A DNA stretch of 39,835 nt from Zopfochytrium polystomum (taxonomy: Eukaryota > Chytridiomycota > Chytridiomycetes > Chytridiales > Chytridiaceae). Each line of letters starts with the position of its first letter. Position 1 is the first letter of the stretch. Below are positions 20,918-31,687 of this stretch, one piece after another. The stretch covers positions 1 to 39,835 of the forward strand of contig JAIVFJ010000452.1 in assembly GCA_025765615.1 (NCBI GenBank), written 5' to 3'. Made by a program: the position numbers and the translations under genes. Under the pieces are notes generated by a model, which saw only the letters and a program-made list of their open reading frames with translations, searched no databases and was not told the origin of the DNA.

Positions 20918-21439
20918 AAAACACAGGACACCCACGAAGTGCGCCTCGCACGAAAGTACCCTGCTCCGGGCTGGGACTTCGCAAACAAGTCGATCGGCGA
21001 GATGCCCGACGCCCTCCTTCACCAGCTCTTCCTAATCCCATCGCACAAGTTGGGCGAAGGGGTCGGCGGGATCCAAAACGTCGCGACCGGTTTGTGGCTG
21101 GAGCACGACCCCAAGACGGGCAAACTCAAAGCCGTGGAGGAGTTCACCGGCGCGCCGGACCAGATCTTCGAGTGCCTGCGTCACTTTTACGTCGATGATG
21201 GCACGCTATTCATGACGCCAAGACCGGGGCCAATGTTCGTGGGACCAGAGGGCGAGATTGGAGTGCTCTCGTTCCTCCTCGGGACCGACGGGAAGCCGCT
21301 GGGCAGGCCGTCCGGGGGCGGCAGCGGCGACGGCGACGGCGCAGTTGTGTACGACATTGTCGCGTTGCCGGAAAGCGAGTGCAATTGTGACTTTAAGTTC
21401 TTGGGGTATGGCGGTACCCATGTCAACGATGCCAAATGA
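20420..21439 (+). CDS. Family A protein, copy 4 (210 aa, unknown)
   Basis: Exons 20420-20466, 20732-20804 and 20927-21439, with phases 2 and 0. It is almost identical to copy 3. Visible changes are AVEEF for AVQEF, FECLRHF for FHCVRHF, and PESECNCDFKF for PDSEYNCDFEF, so the otherwise conserved Tyr of the C-terminal YNCDFEF motif is Cys here. The A-rich leader and the (CA)n tract in intron 2 are kept. An intact frame in both recent copies suggests that both can be expressed. Function unknown, as for the other copies. Confidence 0.85.
20873..20911 (+). repeat. (CA)n in intron 2 of copy 4
   Basis: Perfect CA run just upstream of the 3' splice site, equivalent to 11791-11828. Confidence 0.95.
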
Positions 21440-21718
21440 TGAAAAGTGGGCGCATAGAAAGATACGCGTGTTGCAACCATCAACGAAGTAAATTTTCTTC
21501 ATGGCACAATTTCTTGGGCGAACGGTCTCGTTCGTTCTTCCCCTTCCGAGTTGGACAAAGAAGACGGGGATAGCTCTCGTTGCTCCACGCGCTCATTGCC
21601 ACCAAGACGGAGCGGCGGCGTGTCGCGCCGCCGCCGCCGCCGCCCCCATCACCAGGCGACGGCGGACGCATCGCGGCCCTCGCCGCCAGCGGGCGGTTTG
21701 ACGCTGTTGCTGCTGCAG

Positions 21719-21865
21719 GCTCCCAGTCATGGCCAAGATTGTAGTTCACAGAACCCACAGTCAAAGATTCAAGTACCACAGTTCACAGTCCACATTCAAA
21801 ATTCAAGTTCCACAGCTCACAGTGTTTGCCAAGAACAGAACTCTCAGTCAAAGGTTCAAGAATCA
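21719..21865 (+). repeat. Short degenerate tandem repeats
   Basis: Loose repetition of CACAGTCAAAGATTCAAGT, CACAGTTCACAGTCCAC and AGTTCCACAGCTCACAG style units between the broken edge of the segmental duplication and the LTR-A copy. Non-coding. Confidence 0.5.
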
Positions 21866-22595
21866 TGTCAGGAAAATGGCAGGACAAGGCAAGGCAGACA
21901 AAGGCAGACAAGGAACTGAGGAGTGATGATTGGATTGGATACAATAATTCACTTGAGCGATGGGACAGGCCCCCCATCCCCCTTTTATACCTTTTGAAAG
22001 TCTTCCTTGTCAAGACTCAAAGAAAGTTCCAGAAAGAGCAATTAGTAATACAATGATACCAATGATACCAATGACAACAAGACAAGGAAAGCAAAGAAGG
22101 TTCCAGAAGGTTCTGTAAACAGTCTACTCTGAGTGAGTGAGTGGAAGGAGTGAATGAAGTGGAGATGTGTGTTTGTGGGTGGTCCTTCTCCCCAACTTGG
22201 AGAGAAAGGAGAAAAACTCTGTTATGAATTATTGGTACATGATGATGACATACATGCTGTAATAGTTGCTAGGCAAGCATGACCAGCACAGGGTAAAAAC
22301 CTCTCCTATATTATCTGCTTGATCAGAGGAGGAGGAAAACTGTTGACACTGGGTTTCTGTTCCACTTAATACTCAGAGTATTTGTCATCAGCGCAAGCCA
22401 GCGCCCAGGTCTGCATTGGCAGTGGCTCCCTCTCCCATGGGCATTGTGAGAACAATAACTGACAGTCACAATAGGTTTGGGTCCGTCTTGTGCCTCTTGC
22501 TGCTAACCAGTCAGTTCCGCCTAACAGGCTCCACAAAGTTCCATGAAGGAATGTTCTCGAAGGTTCCAGAGGTTTCCAGAGGGTGATTCATAACA
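21866..22595 (+). mobile_element. LTR-A copy interrupted by a nested LTR
   Basis: Bases 21866-22113 and 22527-22595 together match the solo LTR at 17201-17506 (same TGTCAGG start and GATTCATAACA end). The two parts are separated by the LTR-B insertion. The outer flanks (AATCA and ACACT) do not match, so this copy has lost its target duplication or arose by recombination. Confidence 0.8.
22114..22526 (+). mobile_element. Solo LTR, family LTR-B, nested
   Basis: A 413-bp insert beginning TGTAA and ending TAACA, flanked by GGTTC (22109-22113) and GGCTC (22527-22531), a 5-bp duplication with one mismatch. It splits a sequence that is continuous at 17440-17450, so its extent is fixed by comparison. 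It contains the palindrome AATACTCAGAGTATT at 22368. Confidence 0.75.
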
Positions 22596-23150
22596 ACACT
22601 GCTGAAGAGCACAGCAACCTGGACCCATCAGACCTTTTGCTGGCATCCAAGCTACCAAAGAATACCTCCCTTATGCTGATGTGTTTTCCAAGACCAAGGC
22701 AGACCTGCTACCAGCTCAGAGGCCTTATGACTGTGAAATCCCACTCAGCAGTTCTCCTACTCTGCACATACACCCTTTCTGCTGTCTTCTGACACTTTCT
22801 GCAGGGCCAAGGCCCGAACGTTTCTTATTTTTTCTCCCTTAGTTGTCCAGTTTGTGAGGACGACAGGCCGTCAAGCCTGTGACCTCAAATAAAAGAGTGT
22901 ATACCCACTTTTTCACTGATAATTGTGAGGATTATCCACCCGTCTCGAAGCGCGTTATACACGCATTCGGCTTGGACTCTGGTGTATATATTATTATTTT
23001 ATTATTATTGGTTGTCCACATAAGCCACCGACTGACACTTGTTGTCGCGCCTGCATCACCTGTCACTATTATTATTTGTGCCATTATTATTATTATTATT
23101 ATTCTGTACAATGGCTGCAGACCGAGTGACTCAGTGTCTGCTCAACTGCT
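22596..23150. other. Repeat-derived, ATT-rich
   Basis: CpG-poor sequence with an (ATT)n-type stretch (about 22987-23105). No gene seen. Confidence 0.45.
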
Positions 23151-23380
23151 GGCATAGGGCTTCCTTGCTCAGTGGTTAGCGCGATCCCTTCAATTGGGAA
23201 GGTGCCAAGTTCGAGACATGCAGACTGTTGGGCTGCAAAGTCCACCATGTCCAGCTAATAACCCCTCACTTATAGAATGACTAAGGACTGAACCACTTCT
23301 GTGGGAGAAGTGCAAAGTCCAGATGCCCAGCTACCATGATGTAATGCCTCATATGAGTGGTATGAGAAGGCAGGGCTTTT
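23151..23380 (+). mobile_element. tRNA-derived SINE
   Basis: The head has RNA polymerase III promoter boxes at tRNA spacing: an A box in TTGCTCAGTGGTTAGCGCG (23165-23183) and a B box GTTCGAGAC (23209-23217). A seven-base loop TTCAATT sits between TCCC and GGGA. The acceptor stem does not close, so it is not a functional tRNA. A tRNA-unrelated body of about 150 bp follows, then a TTTTCTTTCTC tail. Confidence 0.6.
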
Positions 23381-25100
23381 CTTTCTCTTTCTGTTGATGA
23401 TTTTTACTTATTTTTCCAATTAGTATTTTCCTTTGTTTTGGCTCTTTTTCTTGTTTTATCTTTTATTTAGTTGTTTGTTTACTGTCTCTCTTTGTGTGTC
23501 TTCCTTTCTTTCTGTGGCTGTGGTGAGTGTCTTCTTGTCTGCACCAATCATTTCTTGCCAGTTCCTCCACCCCCCCCCTCCACTCTGCTCTGGTGGCTGT
23601 CTGCCAAGAAATGGCCCCATGATTCTCTGAGCTGTCTCTCTTTGTTGATGGCTCAGCCCCATTTGGTGAATCACCCATCCATTCTGTTTTTTACTGTTTT
23701 ATTTATTGTTTTGTTGTTTTGTATGTGTTTTCCCTCCTTTTTCCTCTCCTCCCTGTGATTCCAACCCTCTCCTATTTAAACTGCTGCCCCCCCTTCTTGT
23801 TGACTGTGAGAACTGTACCTGAAGTCCCTTGCCTGCCCTTTTCTTCCTGACTGTGTGTATGAGCTGGGGGTGTCAGTCCCCTGGTGTGTGACAGGAGGTT
23901 GAAGTCCTCTTGGCCATGATGGCAGTGTGCTGGGTTCAAGCCCCAGTGCACCTCACCATTCTGCATACTGTTTGGGTTGGACTGGGTAGGAGCCACTTGG
24001 TGATGGAAGGATAGAGGGTAAATCTGTGGTGGTGCCTCTAGGTTCCTGTCAATACATCTAGTCAAATCCAGGTCTCTCAAGGTGATATGAATGAGCTGGC
24101 TGGTCAGGTACTGCTGCAGAAATGGTCTCTCAGGTATGCCCCCATCTCCCTGGTTGTTGGCTCCTGTGGCCTCTGGTGGGCCTGGTCTTCACTGGGTTCA
24201 GACCCACTTTCTCTCAGATTAATGCCTGTGATGTCTTGGTGTCACACTTGTGTGTGGGAGTGGGTTTTAACCTTCCTTGCTTCTAAGATAGGGGATTCCT
24301 CTGGCCTGGTGAGGCAGATGTCTGTGTCCTAGTAGGATGAAGCAAGAAGAGTCCCACTGTCTCCCACCCTGTGTGCCCCCTCCTTGGATTGAGTTGGAAC
24401 CTCTCTTGGGAGTGAGACAAGATGTGTCTGGTTCTGTTAAGTGTAAAACAGTTCTGGTTTGATCCAACAGGCATCTCTGCACACTAACTGTTCCTTGTGT
24501 TTGCCCTTTGTGTCCAACCCCCTCCAACCTAGGGCTTGTCTTTGGCAGAGAGGGAGCTGGTGCTCCAAGGTGGTGGCTCCAACAGGTTGGGACCTGGCCA
24601 CTTTCCTCCCCACTCTCTTGCCTTCCCCCTTGGCTTCTGCCTTGGGAAGGAACTGGCACAGATTGGTTGGTGCTGCCTTAGGCGCCCCCTTTGTTGCCCT
24701 AAGACTCATTCCTTACCGAGTGATTCGGTCCCTTTGGCTTTGCCATTGGGGTTTCTCTGTGTCTTGGACCAGAGGCACTTTGCACTTTCTTTTGTGATTG
24801 TGCCACCTTTGTCACACTTTTCTTATGTTTCCCTTTTAGATGTGTGATAACTGCTCTTTTTTGTGTTTAAAGAGTTTCTTTTGTGTTTGATGATGGGCTT
24901 TAGTAGACTCCAAATACATTTTCCTGTCTGGTGACCCCTAGACACCTTCTTTTGCCCCTTTTCATTAGATAGGATTGGTATTTAGGCCATTGCTCTATTT
25001 CCACCTCCAGCCCAGGGTGAGGAGATTTAGAGAGCACAGTCTCACAAGTTGTTGTTTCTTGTTGTTGACATTCGTCTTGTTGTTTATTTCCTTCCCAGCG
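23381..25100. other. CpG-poor repeat-like DNA, no gene
   Basis: Long stretch rich in TG/CA and very poor in CG, with no supported gene on either strand. A second tRNA T-arm-like hairpin (CTGGGTTCAAGCCCCAG, near 23930) may mark another old SINE. Probably decayed repeats. Confidence 0.45.
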
Positions 25101-25885
25101 TGTTAGCAGCTAGGGTGGCCGGTGTGCGGCAATGTGCTTCGTTCTGTAAAGGTTCTTGACTTTCTGCCATTCCTGCGTGGCATTTCACTCTTCCTGTCAC
25201 ACAACCTTCGACTGCGTGGAATAATAATTAAAAAAAACCATTTTGGACGGAGACAGTGTGGGTGTCCAGCTCCAGCGACGCCGTGTGTGCGGCGCTGAAG
25301 CAGCACTCTCGCGAAAGAACTCGTATTTCTCGCCACCTTGCTCCATCCATGGATCATGTTTACTCGCCAAACGCTCAGTTCTCTGAATTGTCGGACTCCG
25401 TCGACCTCCGCCTCAACAGGGGCCCGAAAGCAGTGATTGCTGCCACAAACTGATGTGAAGAGGTCGTGAATCGTCATGCACATGTGGTTTTTGCCTAGAA
25501 ACACATTAGGGCGGGAGATCTAATGCTTGGTTGGTCTTGCAGCGGGCTGTGGGATGCGACGACTCTCGACAGGTGCAACCACCTGCACAGGCACAATCGG
25601 CCCCATCCCGGTGCGAAACGTTTTCCTTCGTGTATTTGTCCCTCCCGAACGTTCTTCGCCCTGCCGCATCACCGTCAGCAACCGCCTCACAATGTCGGGC
25701 GTTGTTTGGTTGCTACGTCGCTGCATCAGGGTACGCACACCTTTTAATCTTTTTGTTTGTCTCCGTCCAAAACGGGGCGCGACCAGCGCAGAAAAATCAA
25801 TGCTGGCTGCAGGAGATTCTTGTCGAAAGGTGCCCCCCAAACACAAAAAAACAAAAAGACAAAAAAAAAAAAAAAAAAAATTAAA
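25101..25885. other. 5' flank of family A copy 5
   Basis: CpG content returns to gene-region levels. No recognised gene. The last 45 bases are an A-rich leader (GTGCCCCCCAAACACAAAA...) resembling the leaders of copies 3 and 4. Upstream of that there is no similarity to the segmental duplication. Confidence 0.45.
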
Positions 25886-26860
25886 ATGGCCACCACCCCG
25901 AGCGAACGCAAAATGGACATCGAGTACATCACGTGAGGTTTTGGACCCCTCTTCTCGCCCCAAACCCGCCTGCAGCATGCCCAAAGAACCCGTCCTTCCG
26001 TGTTTGGTTGGTTTGCGGTTTCTCCTTCGCAATCAACCCTGCCCCCTTTCCCCGTGCCTTCGCGCCTCTTCCCCAGAACTGCAAAACTAACCCGCTCTGC
26101 GTCCTCCCAAATGTCCTCGCTCATATACTTCCCCCGATCGCAGCAAACTCCGATTCGCGATCTCTCCGTTCTCTGATGGCAAATATGACGACAACTTCAA
26201 CCTGGAGGTGGCCAAAGTAAGTGAGGTTTTCATCCAATCTGGATGGAACTGGAAGCCCCGTCAATCAACACCAGTGCCTCATCCGATGACACACACATAC
26301 ACGCACACACACACACACACCACACACCCACACACACCCACACACAAACACAGGACACCCACGAAGTGCGCCTCGCGCGAAAGTACCCTGCTCAGGGCTG
26401 GGACTACCAAAGGAAGTCGATCAGCGAGATCCCCGACGCACTCCTTCACCAGCTCTTCCTAATCCCATCGCACAAGTTGGGCGAAGGGGTCGGCGGGATC
26501 CAAAACGTCGCGACTGGTTTGTGGCTGGAGCACGACCCCAAGACGGGCAAACTCAAAGCCGTGGAGGAGTTCACCGGCGCGCCGGACCAGATCTTCGAGT
26601 GCCTGCGTCACTTTTACGGCGATGATGGCACGCTATTCATGACGCCAAGACCGGGGCCCATGTTCGTGGGGCCAGAGGGCGAGATTGGCGTGCTCTCGTT
26701 CCTCCTCGGGACCGACGGGAAGCCGCTGGGCAGGCCGTCCGGGGGCGGCAGCGGCGACGGCGACGGCGCAGTTGTGTACGACATTGTCGCGTTGCCGGAA
26801 AGCGAGTACAATTGTGATTTTGAGTTCTTGGGGTATGGCGGCACCGATGCCATATGGTGA
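25886..26860 (+). CDS. Family A protein, copy 5 (208 aa, unknown)
   Basis: Exons 25886-25932, 26144-26216 and 26354-26860, with phases 2 and 0. The start is ATGGCCACCACC after an A-rich leader. Exon 1 reads MATTPSERKMDIEYIT; exon 2 ends KYDDNFNLEVAK. Exon 3 has GWDYQRKSISEIPDA, IPSHKLGEGVGGIQNVATG, FTGAPDQIFECLRHFY, the GGGSGDGDG linker and YNCDFEFLGYGG, and ends DAIW. It is clearly closer to copies 3 and 4 than to copy 2, but older than the 3/4 split. Intron 2 holds an impure CA repeat (26289-26351). Function unknown. Confidence 0.85.
26289..26351 (+). repeat. Impure (CA)n in intron 2 of copy 5
   Basis: CA/CCA/CACCC-interrupted version of the intronic repeat of copies 3 and 4. It runs into the 3' splice site. 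Confidence 0.9.
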
Positions 26861-28950
26861 AGTGTGGGCGCATAGAAAGAAAAGCGTGTTGCAACCATCA
26901 ACGCAGAAAATTTTCTGCCGCAGCCGCCGTGTTCATCGTCCTGGTCGCGGCCTTTGTCACGTTGGACGTCACCGTGTCCATCACCGGAGCCGGTCGGACC
27001 CCTTTCGATTTAATCCGGTTTGCGGCCTTGTGGAAAAGGGACTGGACTCACTGGAGTCCAGCATCCCCGCGAGGACGCGTCGGCCACCGACGGTGGCGCG
27101 CCTGCGCCGTGGTGGAACACAGCAAAGGATGGCCAGTGCTTCGAAAAATGCAGTTTGCCGAAGGAACGCCCGACGAGGGCAAAGCGAGGGTATTTGCATG
27201 GCATTTGTAGGTGTTGATTGCAGCTACGGTTGCAAACTTGGTAACTTGAAACACCTCACTCACTGCAGTGCTACTCTGCTGCAACTCCCTTACAACTGTC
27301 TCCCTTACAACAACAACTTGGACAGACTACTTCCCGCTTCGAAAACGTGAAAACTTCAATAAATGCCACTTCAAGGGGTAAAGCAACCGGCAACTTTTGG
27401 TTTGTGGTTAGTTGATTCTTCCCTGATCGACTTTGTGACATGGTGCGCGTGCCCATTCTTTCGGGGAATTACCTGGCCCTTGACAAGAGCAGTCGATGCA
27501 CAAAAGCCGAGAAAGAAGGAAAACGGTGGGGAAACCAAAAGAGAGCAGTGGCCAGCCAGCCAGCCGGTGCTGTCAGTCAGGTAAACGCGCCCACCCCCCA
27601 TGCCCTTCACATCGCTTCGCTCCACCCGCGCCTTCCCCCCTCCATCCCTCCATCCCTCCCTCCCTCCCTCCCTCCCTCCCTTACCCCCCGCCACCTCTTC
27701 TCCTCCTCCACCTCCTGTAGATCTGTTGTTGTTTTCCGTGTGATGCTTTCATTTCCACAGACCTGTACCGAGAACATAATCCCATGTTGGAGAACGGATA
27801 GACTGACGGGAACAAGAAAAAAAAAAAAAAGCAACAGAGAAAGAGAAAGAAGGAGTACCCACACATCCTGAAATCATAAATGCCTGATCGCTAACGGCAC
27901 CCTTCGTCTTTGTCGTTGACCAACAAACAGATCCACTCACCGACCGATCGTCTCTCTGTCACTCTCTCTCTCTCTCTCTTCCTGCTCTTCTTCTCACTCA
28001 TTCCTTTTTTTCTCGTCCCCAATTGGCTCCCACTGACTCGCTTAGAACGAGGAACCGTCAGCGAACTGCATCCTCACAAAATGCGAGCACAAGTTTCAAT
28101 AAATTTTTCATCAACACCAAAATCGATGGCCCTGTGTCGCATGTGGAGAATCCCGGAGACCGAGCGCGTTGTTTTTATCCAGGAGTCTTGTCCAGTCTGC
28201 AATCTGGTGTGGTGTGTGTTGTCGGCAGTGCTGGCGGTGCGAACGCATCGTGGGGGCTGGGCCCAGCTCCCTCTCCCTTGCTGGTGCGTCCCACCAGCGA
28301 GCGTGCTACCATGGGCGCACACATGCGCGCGTTCATTGACACGTGGCTTTGGTCAAACACTGGTTTCCACATCGTCTTGTCGTCAATCGCAACGATCAAT
28401 CTTTTTATCCTCCCTCCGTGCCGCTCCGGGCAGAACCTGCCCTTGCTACGCACACCTTGTTTGTCGTCTGTTTCACATTCCAAAAGAAAGCAAGCTGTTG
28501 AAGAATCAGACGCGACATCCTCACTGGTGCCGCACAATGAAGGGGGTGGGTCGGCAAGCCCGACTCACTGGACGAAATGCCGCGACCCTGCCGCTTGCAA
28601 TGGATGCCAGTGGAGGCAAGGCTTCAGGGAGGGATGGAGGGAGAGCAGACACTTGGGCGACGCCGCCAACCTCGTCAACCTGGACCACCCAGGCGAATTT
28701 AGCTGGCGCATGGCTGGTGCTTGCGCTTTTGAACAGGACCGTCCGGGGGCGTGAAGCGCAAATGGGTCGCGATGAGTTGCTGCCGCTGCTGCTGCTGCTG
28801 GATACGCGGAGCCGAAGCAGGCTCGCTCGACCCGTGCGTGACCTTCACTGCTTTTGAGCGTCGCGTGGGTGGGCCGGGAGGCACAAACAACCCGTGTGTC
28901 TTCATTCTGTCGTTGGCACGAAAAAACGATAAGGAAAAAAAACGCAAAAC
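26861..28950. other. No confident gene
   Basis: Several frames are open but none shows a domain. A plus frame ending at 27210 (VEHSKGWPVLRKMQFAEG) looks coding-like yet has no clear start or splice partner. A (TCCC)n run lies at about 27641-27680 and a (CT)n run at about 27960-27980. A 315-residue plus frame from 27910 is compositionally odd and probably spurious. Confidence 0.35.
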
Positions 28951-28953
28951 TGC

Positions 28954-29774
28954 ATGCCGCGCAAGCTCGCCCCCGCCGCCGCCGCCCCCGCAACAGCACC
29001 AGCAGCCACCCTCGCCTTTACCCTCGTCTTCACCCTCGCCGCTTCCACTGCTGTCGCGGCGACCCGCTCTGACCCTCGCTACCCAACAACAAGAACAACA
29101 ACAACACCGCCGCGCAGCCGTCGACGCCGCCGTTGCGGTCCCTTCGGTCGCCGTGCCCATGCACGCTCTGCAAGGTAGAGAGAGGTGTGCGCATTGCGTC
29201 GCTGTGTGTGTGTGTGTGTGTGTGTGTATACGGTCAGACCCAACTAACATTCCCCGCCACCGCCTCAGCCCCAACGGCACACGCACGCCCCGACTTCGCG
29301 GCACACACCCCGCCCGCGCTCGAAGACCTGTCCAAACGCGCCGAGCCCCTCCCCGCCGCCGGCCGGAGGACGACGACGCACGTGAGCCGCCACCCCCGCC
29401 GCCGCGGCCGGCGCGGCCATCGTCGATGCAACAGCGCCAGACACCGCCGACGATGCCGCGGCCGTCGCCGTCACCGTCGCCATCGCGGGGTAGTGGGACG
29501 ACGGCGGCGGGGGCGGAGGGTGGGCGGCAAGCTGCGACGACAGCGGCGGCAGCGGCGACGGCGGCGGCGGGGAAAGAGGCGCCGGCGGCGAGGGCGGCGG
29601 CGTCGAACGCGGCACGCTGTTCGAGGGAAGCGTGCGGTGTCCGGGACGAGCGGCGCCGGCGGGGGCGCAGGACAAGAAGAGACTGGCGCGGAGTTGACGG
29701 CGCTGTGGGACGCGCTGAGTGGGGGGGCGGGGGCGGGGGCGGCAAGGCACAGAGGGACTGGAACGAAGGGCTAG
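28954..29774 (+). other. Candidate gene with signal-peptide-like start, uncertain
   Basis: ATG 28954 gives MPRKLAPAAAAPATAPAATL followed by AFTLVFTLAASTAVAA, a plausible signal peptide. A good intron (donor AAG|GTAGAG at 29175, CTAAC branch site near 29244, acceptor CAG at 29268) contains a (GT)n run. Beyond it three frames are open and all are low-complexity (Arg-, Ala-, Pro- or Gly-rich), so the true frame cannot be chosen. Part of the second exon (29330-29560) recurs inverted at 12440-12780. This could equally be non-coding GC-rich repeat. Confidence 0.25.
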
Positions 29775-30030
29775 TTGAAGGCCACACAAAAAACAGAAGA
29801 AAAAAAAACCATGAATGTTTGCTGCCAAGAGATCTCGTGCACTTCCCTCGTCAAGGGAAGCAACAAGTCGATTGACTTCTGAAAAGAAGTTAATTGCCCA
29901 TTTGGTTTTTGCACAGCATCGCCACAGCGTCTGGGTGCCTCAACGTGTACAAGATGGTCGAACAATTTTCCCAGCTTCGGCTTCCTTCGTGCCGTCGTGT
30001 CAATCATTCCCTTCGTTTGTGACACCAGCG
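29775..30030 (+). repeat. Dispersed repeat, inverted match to 13500-13800
   Basis: Plus frame MFAAKRSRALPSSREATSRL, then SEKKLIAHLV, matches the minus strand at 13.5-13.7 kb. The match includes about 40 bp ahead of the ATG (AAACAGAAGAAAA before ATGTTTGCTGCCAAGAG). Confidence 0.6.
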
Positions 30031-30321
30031 GCTGGGAATTCGGAGTTATGTCATCAGGGCATTCAGGGTATGCCGGCTTACCACTTCGGACATTGGGGAC
30101 GCCTCAGGACCCAATGCAGAACGGTGCTATAATGGTAACTATGTAGGTGTGTGTGTGAGAGATCTTGACAAGGAAAGGGGGGGGAAAAAAAAACCACTGC
30201 AAGGTCAAACGCTGAACCAAACACTGCGCACTCTGGCTCACTTGGTAATTCTTGCTGGAAACCAGTTTCGAAACGCAGCAATACTACAAAATATTTCAAC
30301 GCCGGAATCTTGAACCAACAA

Positions 30322-30392
30322 GCAACAGTGGTTCAGTGGTAGAATTATCGCCTGCCACGCGGTAGACCCGGGTCCGATTCCCGGCTGTTGCA
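30322..30392 (+). tRNA. tRNA-Gly (GCC)
   Basis: Acceptor strands GCAACAG and CTGTTGC pair perfectly, with discriminator A. The D arm contains GGTTCAGTGGTAGAA, the anticodon loop CTGCCAC gives anticodon GCC, and the T arm is CCGGG-TCCGATT-CCCGG. It is 71 nt with no intron and no encoded CCA. All arms close, so it should be functional. No clear T-run terminator is visible directly downstream. Confidence 0.95.
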
Positions 30393-30581
30393 TACGCCTG
30401 CAGTCTAAATTATAGGCGCACAGGCATTTCTATTCGCGCTCACCATTTCATTCGACTTGGGTTTGGTCACGCCGCCACTTTGCGGCCTATGTTGAGAACC
30501 ATCTATTTCGCTCACTTCCAATCGTCCGGCCTCACTTATCCACACACCCCCAACACCCCACACTCACATTATCCGCTGCCA

Positions 30582-31124
30582 TCACGCGACGCCCGACGGA
30601 TCCCAGCAGTACTTTGTGCACGGTACACCGCCCTCGGCCGTGATCCCGTCCAGCGCCGCCATCGCCTGTCAGGGCGGAAAAGTTGGCAAGCGGAGGGAGG
30701 GGGAACAAAGAAAAGGAAAAAGGAAATGGTCAAACGAATCAGAAACGAGACTCCTTCCCACCCGTCACCCCTCTCTCGCTTCACTCACCTCATCCATGCC
30801 CCCCACCCCACCCGCCCCCACCACAAAATTCTCCCTCGCCCTCTCCGCGCTCCGCGTCTTGACCACCACCGCCACCCCGCGCCACTCCACCGCCCACCGC
30901 AACAACACCTGCGCCGCCGTCGCTGACGACGCGGCCGCCACCCGCCGGATCACGGCTTGCGCCGCGGCCGCGGCTGGCTCGGTCGCGTCGTCGCCGACGA
31001 CGAGCCGCCCTTCGCCCAGAGGGGAGTAACCCTGCACTTGGATCCCGTGCGAGGCGCAGGCGGCGAGGGTCGCGTGCGGGATGTGGAGTGGGTGAAATTC
31101 GATCTGGGGTGGGTGGGGCCGCCG

Positions 31125-31166
<42 letters not shown>

Positions 31167-31645
31167 CCAAAACTACAACCCAGGTACCAGACCTGGTTCA
31201 CCGCCGGCGCGACCGCAGCGTACCCGCACAGCTCCTCAACGTGCCGCTCCGTAAAGTTGCTGACGCCAATGTGCCGCACCAGGCCCTCCGCGTGCGCGCG
31301 CTCCAGCGCGCGCCACGTCTCGCGCCGCCGCGCCGCGTGCTGCGCGCTGTTGGGGGGCAGCCCCGCGCTGCCGGGCCAGTGGATCAGCATGAGGTCGATG
31401 TCTGTGGGGTGGACCGGGAGCGGGGGGGGGTGGAAGAGGGGTGGGTCGCAAGGGCAGGTAAGGCGGTGGAGGCGGGTACAGAAACCAAATAAAAAGTGGG
31501 GGGAGTGTGACATAATGTGTTTTACACTCAAAGTTCAGCCGCTGGAGCGAGTCGAGGATCGACTGGTACGCCTTTTCCCCGGCGTTGCGTGGCGCTTGCG
31601 TTCCCCACCGGAGAGAGGAACAGAGAGACGACGGGCGAGTTAGTT

Positions 31646-31687
<42 letters not shown>

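Larger units (their letters stand above)
20191..21718 (+). repeat. Segmental duplication unit, copy 2
   Basis: Near-identical to 11065-12625. It lacks about 60 bp found in intron 1 of copy 1 and ends abruptly after GCTGTTGCTGCTGCAG at 21718. Confidence 0.85.

Noticed and set aside
21719..21865. CRISPR-like short repeats
   Set aside because: Units are irregular and without unique spacers, and the context is a eukaryotic nuclear genome.
23900..23960. Second tRNA-like element with T arm CTGGGTTCAAGCCCCAG
   Set aside because: No matching A box or acceptor stem found; noted only as a possible old SINE remnant.
27910..28857. 315-residue plus frame and overlapping 243-residue frame
   Set aside because: No domain, odd composition, no convincing start or splice context, and an equally long antisense frame. 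Probably chance in GC-rich DNA.
29265..29828. Minus-strand Pro/Ser/Ala-rich frame of 187 codons
   Set aside because: Low-complexity shadow of the plus-strand GC-rich repeat; no homology seen.
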